NCBI RefSeq assembly: GCF_000730385.1
Contig: NZ_CP008849.1
Coordinates: 3,472,001-3,536,000, forward strand
Direction of reading: 5' to 3'
DNA length: 64,000 nucleotides
DNA from: Alteromonas australica
Lineage (GTDB): Bacteria > Pseudomonadota > Gammaproteobacteria > Enterobacterales > Alteromonadaceae
This document shows, piece by piece, positions 44,754-54,191 of the stretch. The translations under genes and the position numbers were made by a program. The notes beneath the pieces were generated by a model. It ran no database searches, had not been told where the DNA came from, and worked only from the letters and a program-made list of their open reading frames with translations. How positions within the stretch are numbered: the first letter of the stretch is position 1; each line of letters opens with the position of its first letter.

Positions 44754-44772
44754 TGACACTCTTAGAGTGTCA
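44754..44772. promoter_or_regulatory. 19-bp palindrome upstream of the porin gene
   Basis: TGACACTCTTAGAGTGTCA is a perfect inverted repeat (8-bp arms, 3-bp centre) close to the porin start. It could be an operator for the porin/ABC unit or an RNA hairpin in the leader. No regulator gene for this operon is in view. Confidence 0.5.
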
Positions 44773-45315
44773 CATTCAACAAACAGGCTTTTACTTTTTT
44801 ACACCTGCTCAACATGAGGGCATATGACCATTTTATTATTTTATCGTCAACAATTTTTTTAACAATTAATTATCATTTCCACCCATACGAGATAATTAAC
44901 ATTAAATTTCAGATAGTTACTTGCAGTAAAAATTGTATTAAAATTTTGTATAAAGATGAAATATGAGAAGGGAAAACTGAAAAAATCATTTTCAAATTGA
45001 TAAGAATTTACATTTTATGAACACGGAAATTAGAGGGCATACACCCCAATAAAAGGCACCTGCTCAAACTAAACCAAAAAAATCGGGTGTAAATTGCGTT
45101 GCGCGGGTACGCGATACTCGTCTCAATGGCGAGCACGACAATCTCTCTTAAGGCAAGGCACAATAAGGCTTTCAACTGGGGAAGGTACGACGATAATAGC
45201 CACTGAAGTACCCGTACCTTTTGTTACATTTAAACGAAAGTTTAATTATGCGTTCCATTTTTGTAGAGGCATAATGGCCATTCAAATAAAAATAATCACA
45301 GAAACGGATTTCAAC
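44773..45315. other. AT-rich intergenic region before the lipoprotein gene
   Basis: About 540 bases. 44830-45050 is very AT-rich with runs of T and A, likely promoter DNA for the divergent porin and lipoprotein genes. 45090-45315 is open in the lipoprotein frame but its translation is unlike protein and precedes the lipoprotein signal sequence, so I take it as leader. It contains GGTAC...GTACC (about 45182-45213), a possible hairpin. No riboswitch class was recognised. Confidence 0.5.
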
Positions 45316-47289
45316 ATGTTAAAAAAATCCCCATTGATTTGCCTTGCCTTTGCCGTCACTCTGAGTGCATGTGGCGGTGGTGGTACGTCAAGTACCGACC
45401 CCGTTATTGAACCTCCCCCTCCCACGGGTGCTGATTTTTCTGAGTCTCCTTACGATTATGCAGTGTCAGGTCTTGATACCATTGATAGCATGATTCAATT
45501 AGGTCACCTCACCAATAACTTAATCTCGCAACCTAAAGGTACGACGGTTGGGGTTAAACAAATTTGTCAAAACGGTGGGGAAGCCATTGCGGCTTACAGT
45601 TCGGACTCATTTGATTTAAACGATGGCGAAATTATCTCGTTTGAATTCAATGACTGTTTTCGTTTTGAACTCGATGGCGTGGTAAGTGGAACACTTCAAA
45701 TAGAGATTGTTGGAGTAGACACAGACACGGGCGCAATGTCCTATATTGCAACGCTTAACAGTCTTGAAGCAGAAGACGATTATGGCTCCATTTATTTGGC
45801 CGGCATCTACAGCATACAAAGCAGTCAGACAAAAGAAGCATCGTCGTTTTCAATTTCCGTTTCAGATCCCTTGTCCATCTCACAAGATGGTGACCTTGAA
45901 ATTCTGATTGATGATCTTGAAATTGGCCATGTCCGCGATTGGCTTACTGCTCAATACAGCGTAACAGGCTACGGTGAGTTTCTTGAATCAAACGCCATCG
46001 ATGCATTCCAATTTCGTATTGATGAGCCTGTGACTGGCTATTTTTCTGAATACCCCAATGAAGGACAAGTCACACTGACTTCAGATGTTTCTACTGACCT
46101 TGTTATTACCGCAAATTTTGTTACCGATTCAGCGCTATTTAATGTCGCCTTCGCAGATGAAACCGGTTTAGTCGACTGGGCAAGTGCTGTGAGTGGCGCG
46201 ATGTGGAGTGTGGATACTGCCATTCATTATTCTGGCTATGCCACCAACCACAGAGTGGATAACTTCAACTATTTAGGCGTGAACGCCATTGCACTAGACA
46301 CGTCAAACTTTCCTATCAATGAAAGCGTTGAATTTTACTTTTCACGTCCGATTAGCACAATAAATGCCTACAATACGCAGTTTACTACCTTTTTGTCAGC
46401 CAACAACAATGTGGATCTTGCCTTTGAGGTGGTCGGTTCAAAAGTCATAATGACACCATTGAGCCCGCTATCGCCTGGGGAAGAATATACCTTCCACGGC
46501 TTTGAAGCATTTGATGAATTGGGACAGTCTATTGATACCGGGTACCTTAATGTTTTCGCGTCTACCGACGCACTAGCAGACATTGAGTCAACGATCCTTT
46601 TTGCTCAAAGAGACATTGAGTCATCGGTATCGGTATCTGCCATATTTGCAAACAGTGGGGCCATTGCAGAGGTCACATGGAGTGAGGTTTCAGACTATGG
46701 GGTGGTATTCTCTGATGAGAAGAGCGTTGAAATTTATCTCGACGTATCCTCAGTACCCGCCGATGTTAACGACGTTGTTATCATGGCCGAAGTTAAAAGT
46801 GACAATGGCCTTATCGCGTATGCATCAAAACGTATTTTAATTGCCCCTGAGTCAGAAAATATCCTTGGATTTGTTAGTGAAGAGGGTGACTGGGTAGGCG
46901 GTGGTGAGTCGGTAATTTACGGAACTAACGACGGCACATTCACCGCAGAAACGTATTCGAGTAACTCTATAAAACTACGATTCGACTCTTCTTATTACAG
47001 TGACTATTGGACACTGAATATTCAAGCGCCTGAAGGGAGTGATATTGAACAGGGAAGATATGACAATGCCACTCGCTGGCCTTTTCAAGCGTCACTGGTA
47101 GCAGGCTTTGATTTTTCCGGCAACCACAGAGGATGCAACACCTTAGCAAGTGACTTTGAGGTGCTTGAAATTGAATTTAGCAATGGCCAACTCACTAAGC
47201 TAGCGGTAGATTTCACCCAATATTGTGAAGGTAGACAGAGCCCTCCACTCACTGGGGTAGTGCGCTTTAACTCAAGCGTCGACATTTAG
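45316..47289 (+). CDS. Large lipoprotein of unknown function
   Basis: A 657-residue protein starting MLKKSPLICLAFAVTLSACGGGG, a type II signal peptide with lipobox LSAC (Cys19), then a glycine/serine/proline linker (PPPPTG). The rest is acidic, beta-rich and without recognisable repeats or catalytic motif. A segment near residues 370-450 (ESVEFYFSRPIST..LSPGEEYTFHGFEAFDELGQ) resembles a bacterial Ig-like/SbsA-type fold. It is probably exposed at the outer membrane. The frame is open from 45094, but only the ATG at 45316 gives a lipoprotein signal. Function unknown. Confidence 0.75.
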   Translation: MLKKSPLICLAFAVTLSACGGGGTSSTDPVIEPPPPTGADFSESPYDYAVSGLDTIDSMIQLGHLTNNLISQPKGTTVGVKQICQNGGEAIAAYSSDSFDLNDGEIISFEFNDCFRFELDGVVSGTLQIEIVGVDTDTGAMSYIATLNSLEAEDDYGSIYLAGIYSIQSSQTKEASSFSISVSDPLSISQDGDLEILIDDLEIGHVRDWLTAQYSVTGYGEFLESNAIDAFQFRIDEPVTGYFSEYPNEGQVTLTSDVSTDLVITANFVTDSALFNVAFADETGLVDWASAVSGAMWSVDTAIHYSGYATNHRVDNFNYLGVNAIALDTSNFPINESVEFYFSRPISTINAYNTQFTTFLSANNNVDLAFEVVGSKVIMTPLSPLSPGEEYTFHGFEAFDELGQSIDTGYLNVFASTDALADIESTILFAQRDIESSVSVSAIFANSGAIAEVTWSEVSDYGVVFSDEKSVEIYLDVSSVPADVNDVVIMAEVKSDNGLIAYASKRILIAPESENILGFVSEEGDWVGGGESVIYGTNDGTFTAETYSSNSIKLRFDSSYYSDYWTLNIQAPEGSDIEQGRYDNATRWPFQASLVAGFDFSGNHRGCNTLASDFEVLEIEFSNGQLTKLAVDFTQYCEGRQSPPLTGVVRFNSSVDI

Positions 47290-47300
47290 AAGACAATTTA

Positions 47301-47330
47301 TCTAGGGCGTACGGTTACGTATGCCCTAGA
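47301..47330 (+). terminator. Hairpin after the lipoprotein gene
   Basis: TCTAGGGCGTAC (47301-47312) pairs with GTATGCCCTAGA (47319-47330; one mismatch or wobble) around a 6-nt loop, 11 nt after the stop. No strong U-tract. Confidence 0.6.
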
Positions 47331-47434
47331 AAATTACTGCTAACTACCTTTCTACACCTTCACCCTATCTTTTTTTTCACCTTTTTTCTCGCCAATAGTA
47401 TACAAATTAGCATTTACACCTTGTGTTTTTCTTC

Positions 47435-48478
47435 ATGGGTCGACTTATGCTAGCTAACATTTTTTCTCCTTTCACACGCGTTACTGTATGGGTTACTTTT
47501 ACATTGGCCATAACATTGTCGGTATATGCATCGGCACAATCTGCCTCTCTACCAAGTTACGATAAGCGTTTAAGCACCCTTGCGTATCCCTTTGAAGTAC
47601 AGTCATTTACTCTTGAGAGTCAAGGGCAACACCTCTCTATGGCATACATGTACTTGCCACCCAAGGCCAGTAAGCCCGTCGTTACTCTCATGCATGGCAA
47701 GAACTTTAATGGCGCGTATTGGGAACAAACTGCTGCTATGTTGCACGAGCAAGGTTTTGGGGTACTGATTCCTGACCAAATTGGTTTTGGAAAATCATCA
47801 AAACCCACTCACTATCAATACAGCTTTGCCACCTTAGCCCATAATACCCGCGCTTTACTCGACACGTTAAAGATAAACCGCAGCATCATAGTGGGTCACT
47901 CCATGGGCGGTATGCTAGCCACTCGTTTTGCACTTCTATATCCTAAACTCACAGAAAACTTAGTGCTGATTAACCCTATTGGACTCGAAAATTATCTGAT
48001 TTATGAAACTTATACGGACATAGAAAATGTGTATCAAAGTGAGCTAAAGAAAACCCCCGAAATGATTAAACGTTATCAACAAAAAAATTACTACGATGGC
48101 AATTGGAACGAACAATACGCCAAGCATGCGGCATTTTTACAAGGTTGGATAGAAGGCCCGGATTGGGACACGTTAGCACGTGTTAATGCCTTAACTTACG
48201 ATATGATTTTTACCCAGCCTGTGGTTGAAGAATTTACCCACCTTAACGTCCCCACCACGTTGATACTAGGTACACGAGATAGAACAGCACCAGGCCGTGC
48301 CAACAAAAGAGACGATGTTACGCGGGAGCTAGGCCGTTATGACAAACTAGGGGCAGAAATAACAGCGCGAAACCCAAGCATTCAAGTTATCGAACTGGAA
48401 GGACTTGGCCACCTGCCACAGATAGAAGACTTTTCCCGTTTCAAGCCCAATTTTATACGCGCACTATCGACAAAATAA
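47435..48478 (+). CDS. Secreted alpha/beta-fold hydrolase
   Basis: About 347 residues. An N-terminal hydrophobic export signal (VWVTFTLAITLSVYASAQSA) precedes an alpha/beta hydrolase domain. The oxyanion motif is TLMHGKNFNG, the nucleophile elbow is GHSMGG, the acid is in LILGTRDRTAPG, and the final His is in EGLGHLPQIEDF. It belongs with the epoxide-hydrolase/haloperoxidase-like group; the substrate is not predictable. The start is uncertain (GTG 47423, ATG 47435 or ATG 47447), without a clear ribosome site. It lies 56 nt before the CocE/S15 gene and may be co-transcribed with the two peptidase genes. Confidence 0.82.
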   Translation: MGRLMLANIFSPFTRVTVWVTFTLAITLSVYASAQSASLPSYDKRLSTLAYPFEVQSFTLESQGQHLSMAYMYLPPKASKPVVTLMHGKNFNGAYWEQTAAMLHEQGFGVLIPDQIGFGKSSKPTHYQYSFATLAHNTRALLDTLKINRSIIVGHSMGGMLATRFALLYPKLTENLVLINPIGLENYLIYETYTDIENVYQSELKKTPEMIKRYQQKNYYDGNWNEQYAKHAAFLQGWIEGPDWDTLARVNALTYDMIFTQPVVEEFTHLNVPTTLILGTRDRTAPGRANKRDDVTRELGRYDKLGAEITARNPSIQVIELEGLGHLPQIEDFSRFKPNFIRALSTK

Positions 48479-48534
48479 CAACTCATTTGACCCAGGTCAT
48501 CAATAAAAAATAAAAACACAAACGAGAGGAAATA

Positions 48535-50409
48535 ATGAAAACAATCACCAATAGGCTGTTGCTAATATTCGTATTAGTGACCAGCTTTAGTGCACTGGCA
48601 GCCGACAAAAAAAGCGACCCCCGCGCTGATTACATAAGAGCAAACTACACGAAATACGAGTACCAAATTCCTATGCGGGACGATGTGAAGTTATTTACCT
48701 CTGTGTATGTCCCCAACGACGATAGCAAAACCTACCCCATGATGTTTCAGCGTACACCTTATCGCGTTGCCCCTTACGGTGCGGATAAATACAAAACGCG
48801 CTTGGGGCCAAGTGAGGACTTTGAGAAGGAAGGTTTTATCTTTGTTTTTCAAGATGTTCGCGGTAAGTTCATGTCTGAGGGCGAATTTGTCAATATGCGT
48901 CCTCAAGATGCATACAAACGTGGTAATTCAGCCACAGACGATGCGACGGACACCTATGACAGCATTGAATGGCTAGTGAAAAATGTAGACAACAATAATG
49001 GTAATGTAGGGATGTGGGGGACTTCATACCCAGGCTATTACACGTCAGTAGGTGCAATAAACAGCCATCCTGCGTTAAAAGCCATTTCTCCTCAAGCCCC
49101 CATTGCCGACTGGTTTTTTGACGATTTCCATAGGAATGGCGCGTTTGTCACGCCCATGGCATTTATCTTCTTCGATACCTTCGATAAACAGCGAGATGGG
49201 CAATTTGCTTATTGGCCGAAAGGGATGGATCAAGTCACTCCTGATGGCTATCAGTTCTTCAAAGATTTAGGCCCGCTAACGAACGTTAATGAAGATTACT
49301 TTAACGGCGAGCGACCATTTTGGAACGAAATTATTGCGCACCCTAACTACGATGACTACTGGCAATCACGCGATCTATTGCAACACCTTTCGAAGACGAA
49401 ACCAGCCACCCTGGTCGTGGGCGGATGGTACGATACAGAAGACCTTTATGGACCCTTGTATACTTACCAAACCATGTCGCAGAAAAATAGTCAATCACAC
49501 ATCAAATTGGTGATGGGCCCTTGGTCACATGGCCAATGGAACAGTACAAAAGGTGGCGCAAGTCTGGGTGAAGCAAACTTTGGCTTTGACACTAGTGCTT
49601 GGTTCCAAAAAGAGGTGTTATTACCCTTTTTCAAACAGCATTTAAAAGGCGAAGGTGAGGCTAACCTTGCCACTGCGACTATGTTCGAAACCGGCAGTAA
49701 TCGTTGGAAGAAGTTCGATACCTGGCCACCTAAAGCGGGTAATGTACAAACGCTATACCTTGGCAACAATGAACAACTTCTCGATGAAAACACAAGCAAA
49801 GGGGCAAGTGAATACATCAGCGACCCCAACAAACCCGTTCCTCATTCAGCAAAAGTCAGTCGCGGTTGGGATAAACCTTATATGGTTGAAGACCAACGCT
49901 TTGCCGCAAGACGCCCTGATGTGCTTGTTTTTGAAACCGACGTGTTAGAAAACGATATGACCATTGCAGGTGCCATTGATTTAGATCTTTGGTTTTCTAC
50001 CACACAAACGGCCGCTGACATTGTCGTAAAAGTGGTCGATGTTTTCCCCGGTAAAGATGACAATACCAATAAAGTGGATAAAGAAACCGGTAATCGACAC
50101 GAGTTAGTTCGCTGGAGTGTCATTCGAGGTAGATTTCGCGAAAGCATGAGCGAACCCAAACCTTTCGTTGCCAATCAACCCACAAAAGTCACCTTCGACC
50201 TGTACGACATACTTCATACATTTAAACGTGGGCACAAGCTACAAATACAAATTCAAAGTAGTATGTTTCCCTTTATCGACATTAATCCACAACACTATGT
50301 AGACAATATTTTTGAAGCGAAAGAGTCTGACTATGTTAAAGCGATGCACACCATTTACCACAACAAGGACTACCCAAGTGCCATACGCTTTAAAACATTA
50401 GACAACTGA
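48535..50409 (+). CDS. CocE/NonD-type (S15 family) hydrolase
   Basis: A 624-residue exported hydrolase. The signal peptide (residues 1-23, ending ALAAD) leads to an alpha/beta-hydrolase with the S15 nucleophile motif WGTSYPGYYT (Ser164). It also has the QDVRGKFMSEGEF motif, and a catalytic His in MGPWSHGQW. A C-terminal jelly-roll X-Pro-peptidase domain follows (about 430-620). Family members cleave X-Pro dipeptides, esters or beta-lactams such as glutaryl-7-ACA. Start ATG with AGAGGAA upstream. With the M1 peptidase downstream it suggests extracytoplasmic peptide degradation. Confidence 0.9.
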   Translation: MKTITNRLLLIFVLVTSFSALAADKKSDPRADYIRANYTKYEYQIPMRDDVKLFTSVYVPNDDSKTYPMMFQRTPYRVAPYGADKYKTRLGPSEDFEKEGFIFVFQDVRGKFMSEGEFVNMRPQDAYKRGNSATDDATDTYDSIEWLVKNVDNNNGNVGMWGTSYPGYYTSVGAINSHPALKAISPQAPIADWFFDDFHRNGAFVTPMAFIFFDTFDKQRDGQFAYWPKGMDQVTPDGYQFFKDLGPLTNVNEDYFNGERPFWNEIIAHPNYDDYWQSRDLLQHLSKTKPATLVVGGWYDTEDLYGPLYTYQTMSQKNSQSHIKLVMGPWSHGQWNSTKGGASLGEANFGFDTSAWFQKEVLLPFFKQHLKGEGEANLATATMFETGSNRWKKFDTWPPKAGNVQTLYLGNNEQLLDENTSKGASEYISDPNKPVPHSAKVSRGWDKPYMVEDQRFAARRPDVLVFETDVLENDMTIAGAIDLDLWFSTTQTAADIVVKVVDVFPGKDDNTNKVDKETGNRHELVRWSVIRGRFRESMSEPKPFVANQPTKVTFDLYDILHTFKRGHKLQIQIQSSMFPFIDINPQHYVDNIFEAKESDYVKAMHTIYHNKDYPSAIRFKTLDN

Positions 50410-50422
50410 TCACAATGCGCCA

Positions 50423-50450
50423 CCAGAAGCGCTAGTTTTAGCGCTTCTGG
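50423..50450 (+). terminator. Perfect 12-bp hairpin after the S15 gene
   Basis: CCAGAAGCGCTA (50423-50434) pairs with TAGCGCTTCTGG (50439-50450) around GTTT. There is no U-tract on the plus strand. Confidence 0.6.
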
Positions 50451-50453
50451 CCC

Positions 50454-50479
50454 ACACCTTTATGCCTGTATAAAGGTGT
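50454..50479 (+). other. Second perfect hairpin before the M1 peptidase
   Basis: ACACCTTTAT (50454-50463) pairs with ATAAAGGTGT (50470-50479) around a 6-nt loop, 3 nt after the preceding hairpin. It lies in the leader of the M1 gene. Confidence 0.55.
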
Positions 50480-50531
50480 ATTGCAAAACACAATAATACA
50501 TAACAACAAGTACCAACAACGGAAAATACAC

Positions 50532-52280
50532 ATGAAAAAGAGCGCAATAGCCCTAAGCTGTGTCAGCGTATTTCTTTTTAGCTGCGCAGCACCTAAGTCG
50601 ATAACGCAACCTGATAGTACAACGCCCCTAGCGCAAACGGTTAAGCCGAATGAGTTGTCTACGCCTTACACGCTAAAAACTGGCGGCGAGATATCAGAGC
50701 ACCAAAAACATCTCACCGTAGACAAAGCATTGCTACGCTTTTCATTCGATTTCGACAAAGAAATCCTGTTTGGCGATACCACGCTCACACTGAATGCATC
50801 AAAGCCACAATCGACGTTTTCTGTTGATTTAGATACCCGATTTACCCTGCAAGATGTATGGCTAAATGGCGAGCGATTACCCAACGATCGTTATAGCAAC
50901 AAATACGGGGAACTCATTGTCTCTTCATCTTCATTAGTCGCATTTCCGGCCACGTTACGCGTTGTGTATTCAGGTCATCCGAGAACACCTATACGCGCGC
51001 CCTGGGATGGGGGGGTTATGTGGGAGAAAACCGCTGAAGGGCAACCTTGGTTAGCCACGGCGGTGCAAGGCGAAGGCTGTGATCTGTTTTGGCCATGTAT
51101 AGACCAACCCTTTGGCGAACCCAATGAGACAGAGCTTTACATTACGGTGCCGAAACCTTTGGTTGCCGCCACCAACGGTGTACTTATTAACACCCATGAT
51201 GAAGGTGACAACCGCACCTATCACTGGCAAACAAAGTCTGTTCACAATACCTATGGCATTGCGTTAAATATTGCACCATACAAGCAAATGACTACGCAAT
51301 TTACCAGCATTTACGGAAACACTTATCCGCTTACCTATTACTACTTACCGGAGAAGGAAGATAAAGCAAAAGCGCTATTTGACGAACTACCGGAAATGAT
51401 AACCTTCTTTGAACGTATGATTGGCCCTTACCCTTTTGCGGATGAAAAAGTGGGCATTGTACAAACCCCACATTTAGGTATGGAGCACCAAACGATTAAT
51501 GCCTACGGTAATCAATATCGAAAAGATGATGGGGGTTACGATTGGCTGATGCAACACGAATTTGCCCATGAATGGTTTGGCAATCAACTCACTAATGACA
51601 ACTGGGATCATATGTGGCTTCATGAGGGTTTCGGAACCTATATGCAACCACTATACGCACAGTACCTTCACGGTAATGAGGCCTACTTTGTTAAACTCAA
51701 TGCCCAGCGCAAAGGGTTAGCTAACGCCCACCCCATCGTCAGTAATACTTTGATGTCTGAAGAAGATGTCTACGAAAAAGGGCCTGCGGGTGATATTTAT
51801 GCAAAAGGCGCTTGGGTCATTCATACCTTGCGAGGCGTTATGGGCGATGACGCCTTCTTTCGTTCCGTCACCGAGCTAGTCTACGGTAGAACCGACCCTA
51901 AACCTGGTAACTTCAAACCTATTTTTGCTAATACACAAGATTTCATCGATATTGTAAATAAACATAGCGAATCGAACTTAGACTGGTTTTTCGACGTGTA
52001 TCTTTTCAGTGCGGCTCTGCCTGAATTAACAATGACTCGCCATAAAGACAGTGTCACATTTGCTTGGAAAACTGACAACAACCTTCCCTTCCCTATGCCA
52101 CTTGAAGTGAGTATAAACGGAAAAATCACCGAGCTTGATATGCAAACAGCGTTTAGCCTGCCAGTGAGCCAATTCGACACAGTGATTGCAGATCCTAATA
52201 GCAAAGTATTGAGATACGAACAGCGATATGAAGACTATAAAGCTTGGATAAAAGAAAATAGTAATACCAAGAAGAAGTAA
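50532..52280 (+). CDS. M1-family metallopeptidase, lipoprotein
   Basis: A 582-residue aminopeptidase-N-like zinc peptidase. The signal peptide ends in FLFSCAAP with a candidate lipobox (Cys18). An N-terminal beta domain (about 50-250) precedes the catalytic domain. The exopeptidase loop GMEHQ (316-320) replaces GxMEN, and the zinc site is HEFAHEW (His342, Glu343, His346) with Glu365 in WLHEGF. Tyr in DIYAKGAWVIHTL is the probable transition-state residue. The C-terminal helical domain of full-length PepN is absent, giving the short M1 form. I prefer ATG 50532 after ACGGAAAA; TTG 50481 is in frame but unlikely. Confidence 0.92.
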   Translation: MKKSAIALSCVSVFLFSCAAPKSITQPDSTTPLAQTVKPNELSTPYTLKTGGEISEHQKHLTVDKALLRFSFDFDKEILFGDTTLTLNASKPQSTFSVDLDTRFTLQDVWLNGERLPNDRYSNKYGELIVSSSSLVAFPATLRVVYSGHPRTPIRAPWDGGVMWEKTAEGQPWLATAVQGEGCDLFWPCIDQPFGEPNETELYITVPKPLVAATNGVLINTHDEGDNRTYHWQTKSVHNTYGIALNIAPYKQMTTQFTSIYGNTYPLTYYYLPEKEDKAKALFDELPEMITFFERMIGPYPFADEKVGIVQTPHLGMEHQTINAYGNQYRKDDGGYDWLMQHEFAHEWFGNQLTNDNWDHMWLHEGFGTYMQPLYAQYLHGNEAYFVKLNAQRKGLANAHPIVSNTLMSEEDVYEKGPAGDIYAKGAWVIHTLRGVMGDDAFFRSVTELVYGRTDPKPGNFKPIFANTQDFIDIVNKHSESNLDWFFDVYLFSAALPELTMTRHKDSVTFAWKTDNNLPFPMPLEVSINGKITELDMQTAFSLPVSQFDTVIADPNSKVLRYEQRYEDYKAWIKENSNTKKK

Positions 52281-52287
52281 CGCTATA

Positions 52288-52344
52288 GGCATGTCTCTTT
52301 TGGATAACACCTTGTTGGTGCTTTTTAACCCAAAGAGGCATGCC
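52288..52344 (+). terminator. Nested hairpins after the M1 peptidase
   Basis: An outer stem of about 16 bp (GGCATGTCTCTTTTGG at 52288-52303 with its near-complement at 52329-52344) encloses an inner CACC/GGTG hairpin followed by CTTTTTAA (near 52308-52327). The inner element looks like a weak terminator. Confidence 0.55.
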
Positions 52345-52385
52345 GCAGCCTTACCACCTTACTGTTAGCGAATGAGTGCAGATTT

Positions 52386-52988
52386 TTGAACGACACCATA
52401 ACACTACGTCAGCTCGCAAAAAGCTATAAGAAAAAGTGTGCTTTAAAGCCGCTCTCAGTTGCTATCCCTCACGGGAAGTTTCTATTAAGCGGTAGAAATG
52501 GCGTAGGAAAAACCACGTTATTAAAGATACTAGCCGGCTTGGAAGAGCCCTCAGAAGGCACAATTGAAAGGCCGCCGTGGGCATCAAGCGCTGCTATTGC
52601 CTCTGATTGTATCGTTTACCCAGAAATATTAGCGATTCGTGAGCTTGCCGACTTATATGTCAAAGAAGGTAAACTTGATAAAAATGCCTTTGAACAGCGC
52701 ATTAAGCATTTCAATCTAACGCCATATTTATCAACCTTAGTGGGAGAACTATCAACCGGTTCGCTTCAGAAGCTACGCTTATGTTTAGCTTTAGCAAGCA
52801 GTCACCCGTTGGTGCTACTCGACGAACCGTTAAATGGCTTAGACAACGAAAGCGTACTCGTTGCATTAGATGAAATAGCACAGGAACAAAGGCCCATGAT
52901 CATTGTTGACCATGAAAAGCGTTGTGCCCCACATGTGAAAGGGAAAATTAAAATAGATGACGCAGGATCATGCACTATAACGCCATAG
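52386..52988 (+). CDS. Small ABC transporter ATPase
   Basis: A 200-residue stand-alone ATPase. Walker A is GRNGVGKTTL, the signature is the degenerate LSTGSLQKLRL, and Walker B is LVLLDEPLNGLD. The region after Walker B is short, as in CcmA-like or export-type small ATPases. It appears to start at TTG (52386), as there is no nearby in-frame ATG. It overlaps the next gene by 19 bases, so the two almost certainly form one transporter. The substrate is unknown. Proximity to peptidase genes may hint at peptides, but a terminator-like structure separates them. Confidence 0.8.
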   Translation: MNDTITLRQLAKSYKKKCALKPLSVAIPHGKFLLSGRNGVGKTTLLKILAGLEEPSEGTIERPPWASSAAIASDCIVYPEILAIRELADLYVKEGKLDKNAFEQRIKHFNLTPYLSTLVGELSTGSLQKLRLCLALASSHPLVLLDEPLNGLDNESVLVALDEIAQEQRPMIIVDHEKRCAPHVKGKIKIDDAGSCTITP

Positions 52989-53791
52989 TTGCTCGTTTGT
53001 TTAAAGCGCACAAAATTGAAAACAGAGGGTTATATTCCGCTATTTCCATAGCAGTTATGCTAATTTCACCAGTAATATTGCTGTTTTTTCCTTTATTGGG
53101 ATATTGGATATTAGCCATGCCCGTTACCGACATTCGATTCTGGTTAGGGCTGAGTCTACTGCTTGCTATCAGCAAAAGCATGTTGTCTTTTCATTCCGCC
53201 GTGGTGAAAGTAAAGTATATCAACTGGGGGATAGACTGTTATGGCAAGCATAAGTTTTACACGCTGTACTGTGTCAATCGACTTATTGCATGCACCCCGG
53301 TCTTCATTTTGCTCGCGATTGGATATGCTAAAGCCCCATTGACTCCCTCTAGTATAATAAGCGGTATCACGATAAGCCTTATTTTAGCCGGTTTTATTAC
53401 CTTAGACAGCGTTTGGCGTTTAGCATCATCAACACCAGCGACGTCCTTCGCTTACTCATTCCAACTACGCTTTTTGCTAACGCCTCTTTTGCGGCTTTAT
53501 TTAAGGTGGATACTGTTTTTATTCGCCCTTAGCGTGCAGATATACCTTATGGACTCGCAGCAGTCATTTTTATTCAACCTTGGCATTTTTACATTTATCG
53601 GTATGTTTACTTTTACCCTGCTATATACATGCAGCGCGTATTGTTTTAACTATGTAGAATCCCATCGCCTATTTTTAATGAGTCTTTCTGCTAGGTTTTA
53701 TCAATCTTGCTGGCGCAATACTCGCGTTGTACTTTTCTTCATTTGGGCTATCGCGATCGCCTTACCTTGGTCAAGATTACTTCTTTTTTAA
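52970..53791 (+). CDS. Integral membrane protein, probable ABC permease partner
   Basis: A 273-residue protein with about six hydrophobic helices (for example VMLISPVILLFFPLLGYWILAM and LLLAISKSMLSF) and basic loops. No permease family is recognised by motif. The 19-base overlap with the ATPase gene and the ATPase's lack of a membrane domain argue that it is the permease of that transporter. ATG at 52970 has AGGA immediately upstream. Confidence 0.7.
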   Translation: MHYNAIVARLFKAHKIENRGLYSAISIAVMLISPVILLFFPLLGYWILAMPVTDIRFWLGLSLLLAISKSMLSFHSAVVKVKYINWGIDCYGKHKFYTLYCVNRLIACTPVFILLAIGYAKAPLTPSSIISGITISLILAGFITLDSVWRLASSTPATSFAYSFQLRFLLTPLLRLYLRWILFLFALSVQIYLMDSQQSFLFNLGIFTFIGMFTFTLLYTCSAYCFNYVESHRLFLMSLSARFYQSCWRNTRVVLFFIWAIAIALPWSRLLLF

Positions 53792-53828
53792 CCCTCTTTC
53801 TTGTCATTTACCTCGTCTACCCCACCAA

Positions 53829-53846
53829 CTGGTATTACCAATAAAG
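53829..53846. promoter_or_regulatory. TGGTNNNACCA-type operator candidate
   Basis: CTGGTATTACCAATAAAG combines a perfect TGGT-ATT-ACCA inverted repeat, the FadR-type GntR consensus form, with the 10-mer ACCAATAAAG that recurs at 32022, 61987 and 63114. Confidence 0.5.
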
Positions 53847-54155
53847 AGGTTGTAACAGGGTGTCATCTGCGCGACGCTTTTTCAGGGTGCCATATTCGAT
53901 AAACTCAGTGTCATTCGCTAGCTTCCGTGACATTTTTACGCGTTTACTTAATGTGCAAGGGCAATAGGGCTAATCCATTCACGCTAACAAAGGCTTTTTT
54001 CGAATAAATCTCTTTTAAGCGCCTTCCATGTGCATTTTTTTGTACTTTTTCGTCACTTTTTGTTTAGAACCAACCCGTATCAACACTGGCCTGTCGATTA
54101 AATTAACAAAAAACCAAAAAATAATAGAACAAAATTTACACTTTATTGCCTTATC

Positions 54156-54191
54156 TGGTAGACCAATATATTTTAATGCTCTAATATTGGT
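54156..54191. promoter_or_regulatory. TGGTAGACCA operator candidate before the SDR gene
   Basis: TGGTAGACCAAT (54156-54167) is an inverted repeat of TGGT/ACCA with a 2-bp centre, as in UxuR/ExuR-like sites. A further ATTGGT (54186-54191) lies 40 bases before the SDR start. Confidence 0.5.

Noticed and set aside
45090..45315. In-frame extension of the lipoprotein gene upstream to 45094, and a possible GEMM-like riboswitch in the same stretch
   Set aside because: The extension would bury the lipoprotein signal peptide 74 residues inside, and the sequence does not match the c-di-GMP aptamer consensus.
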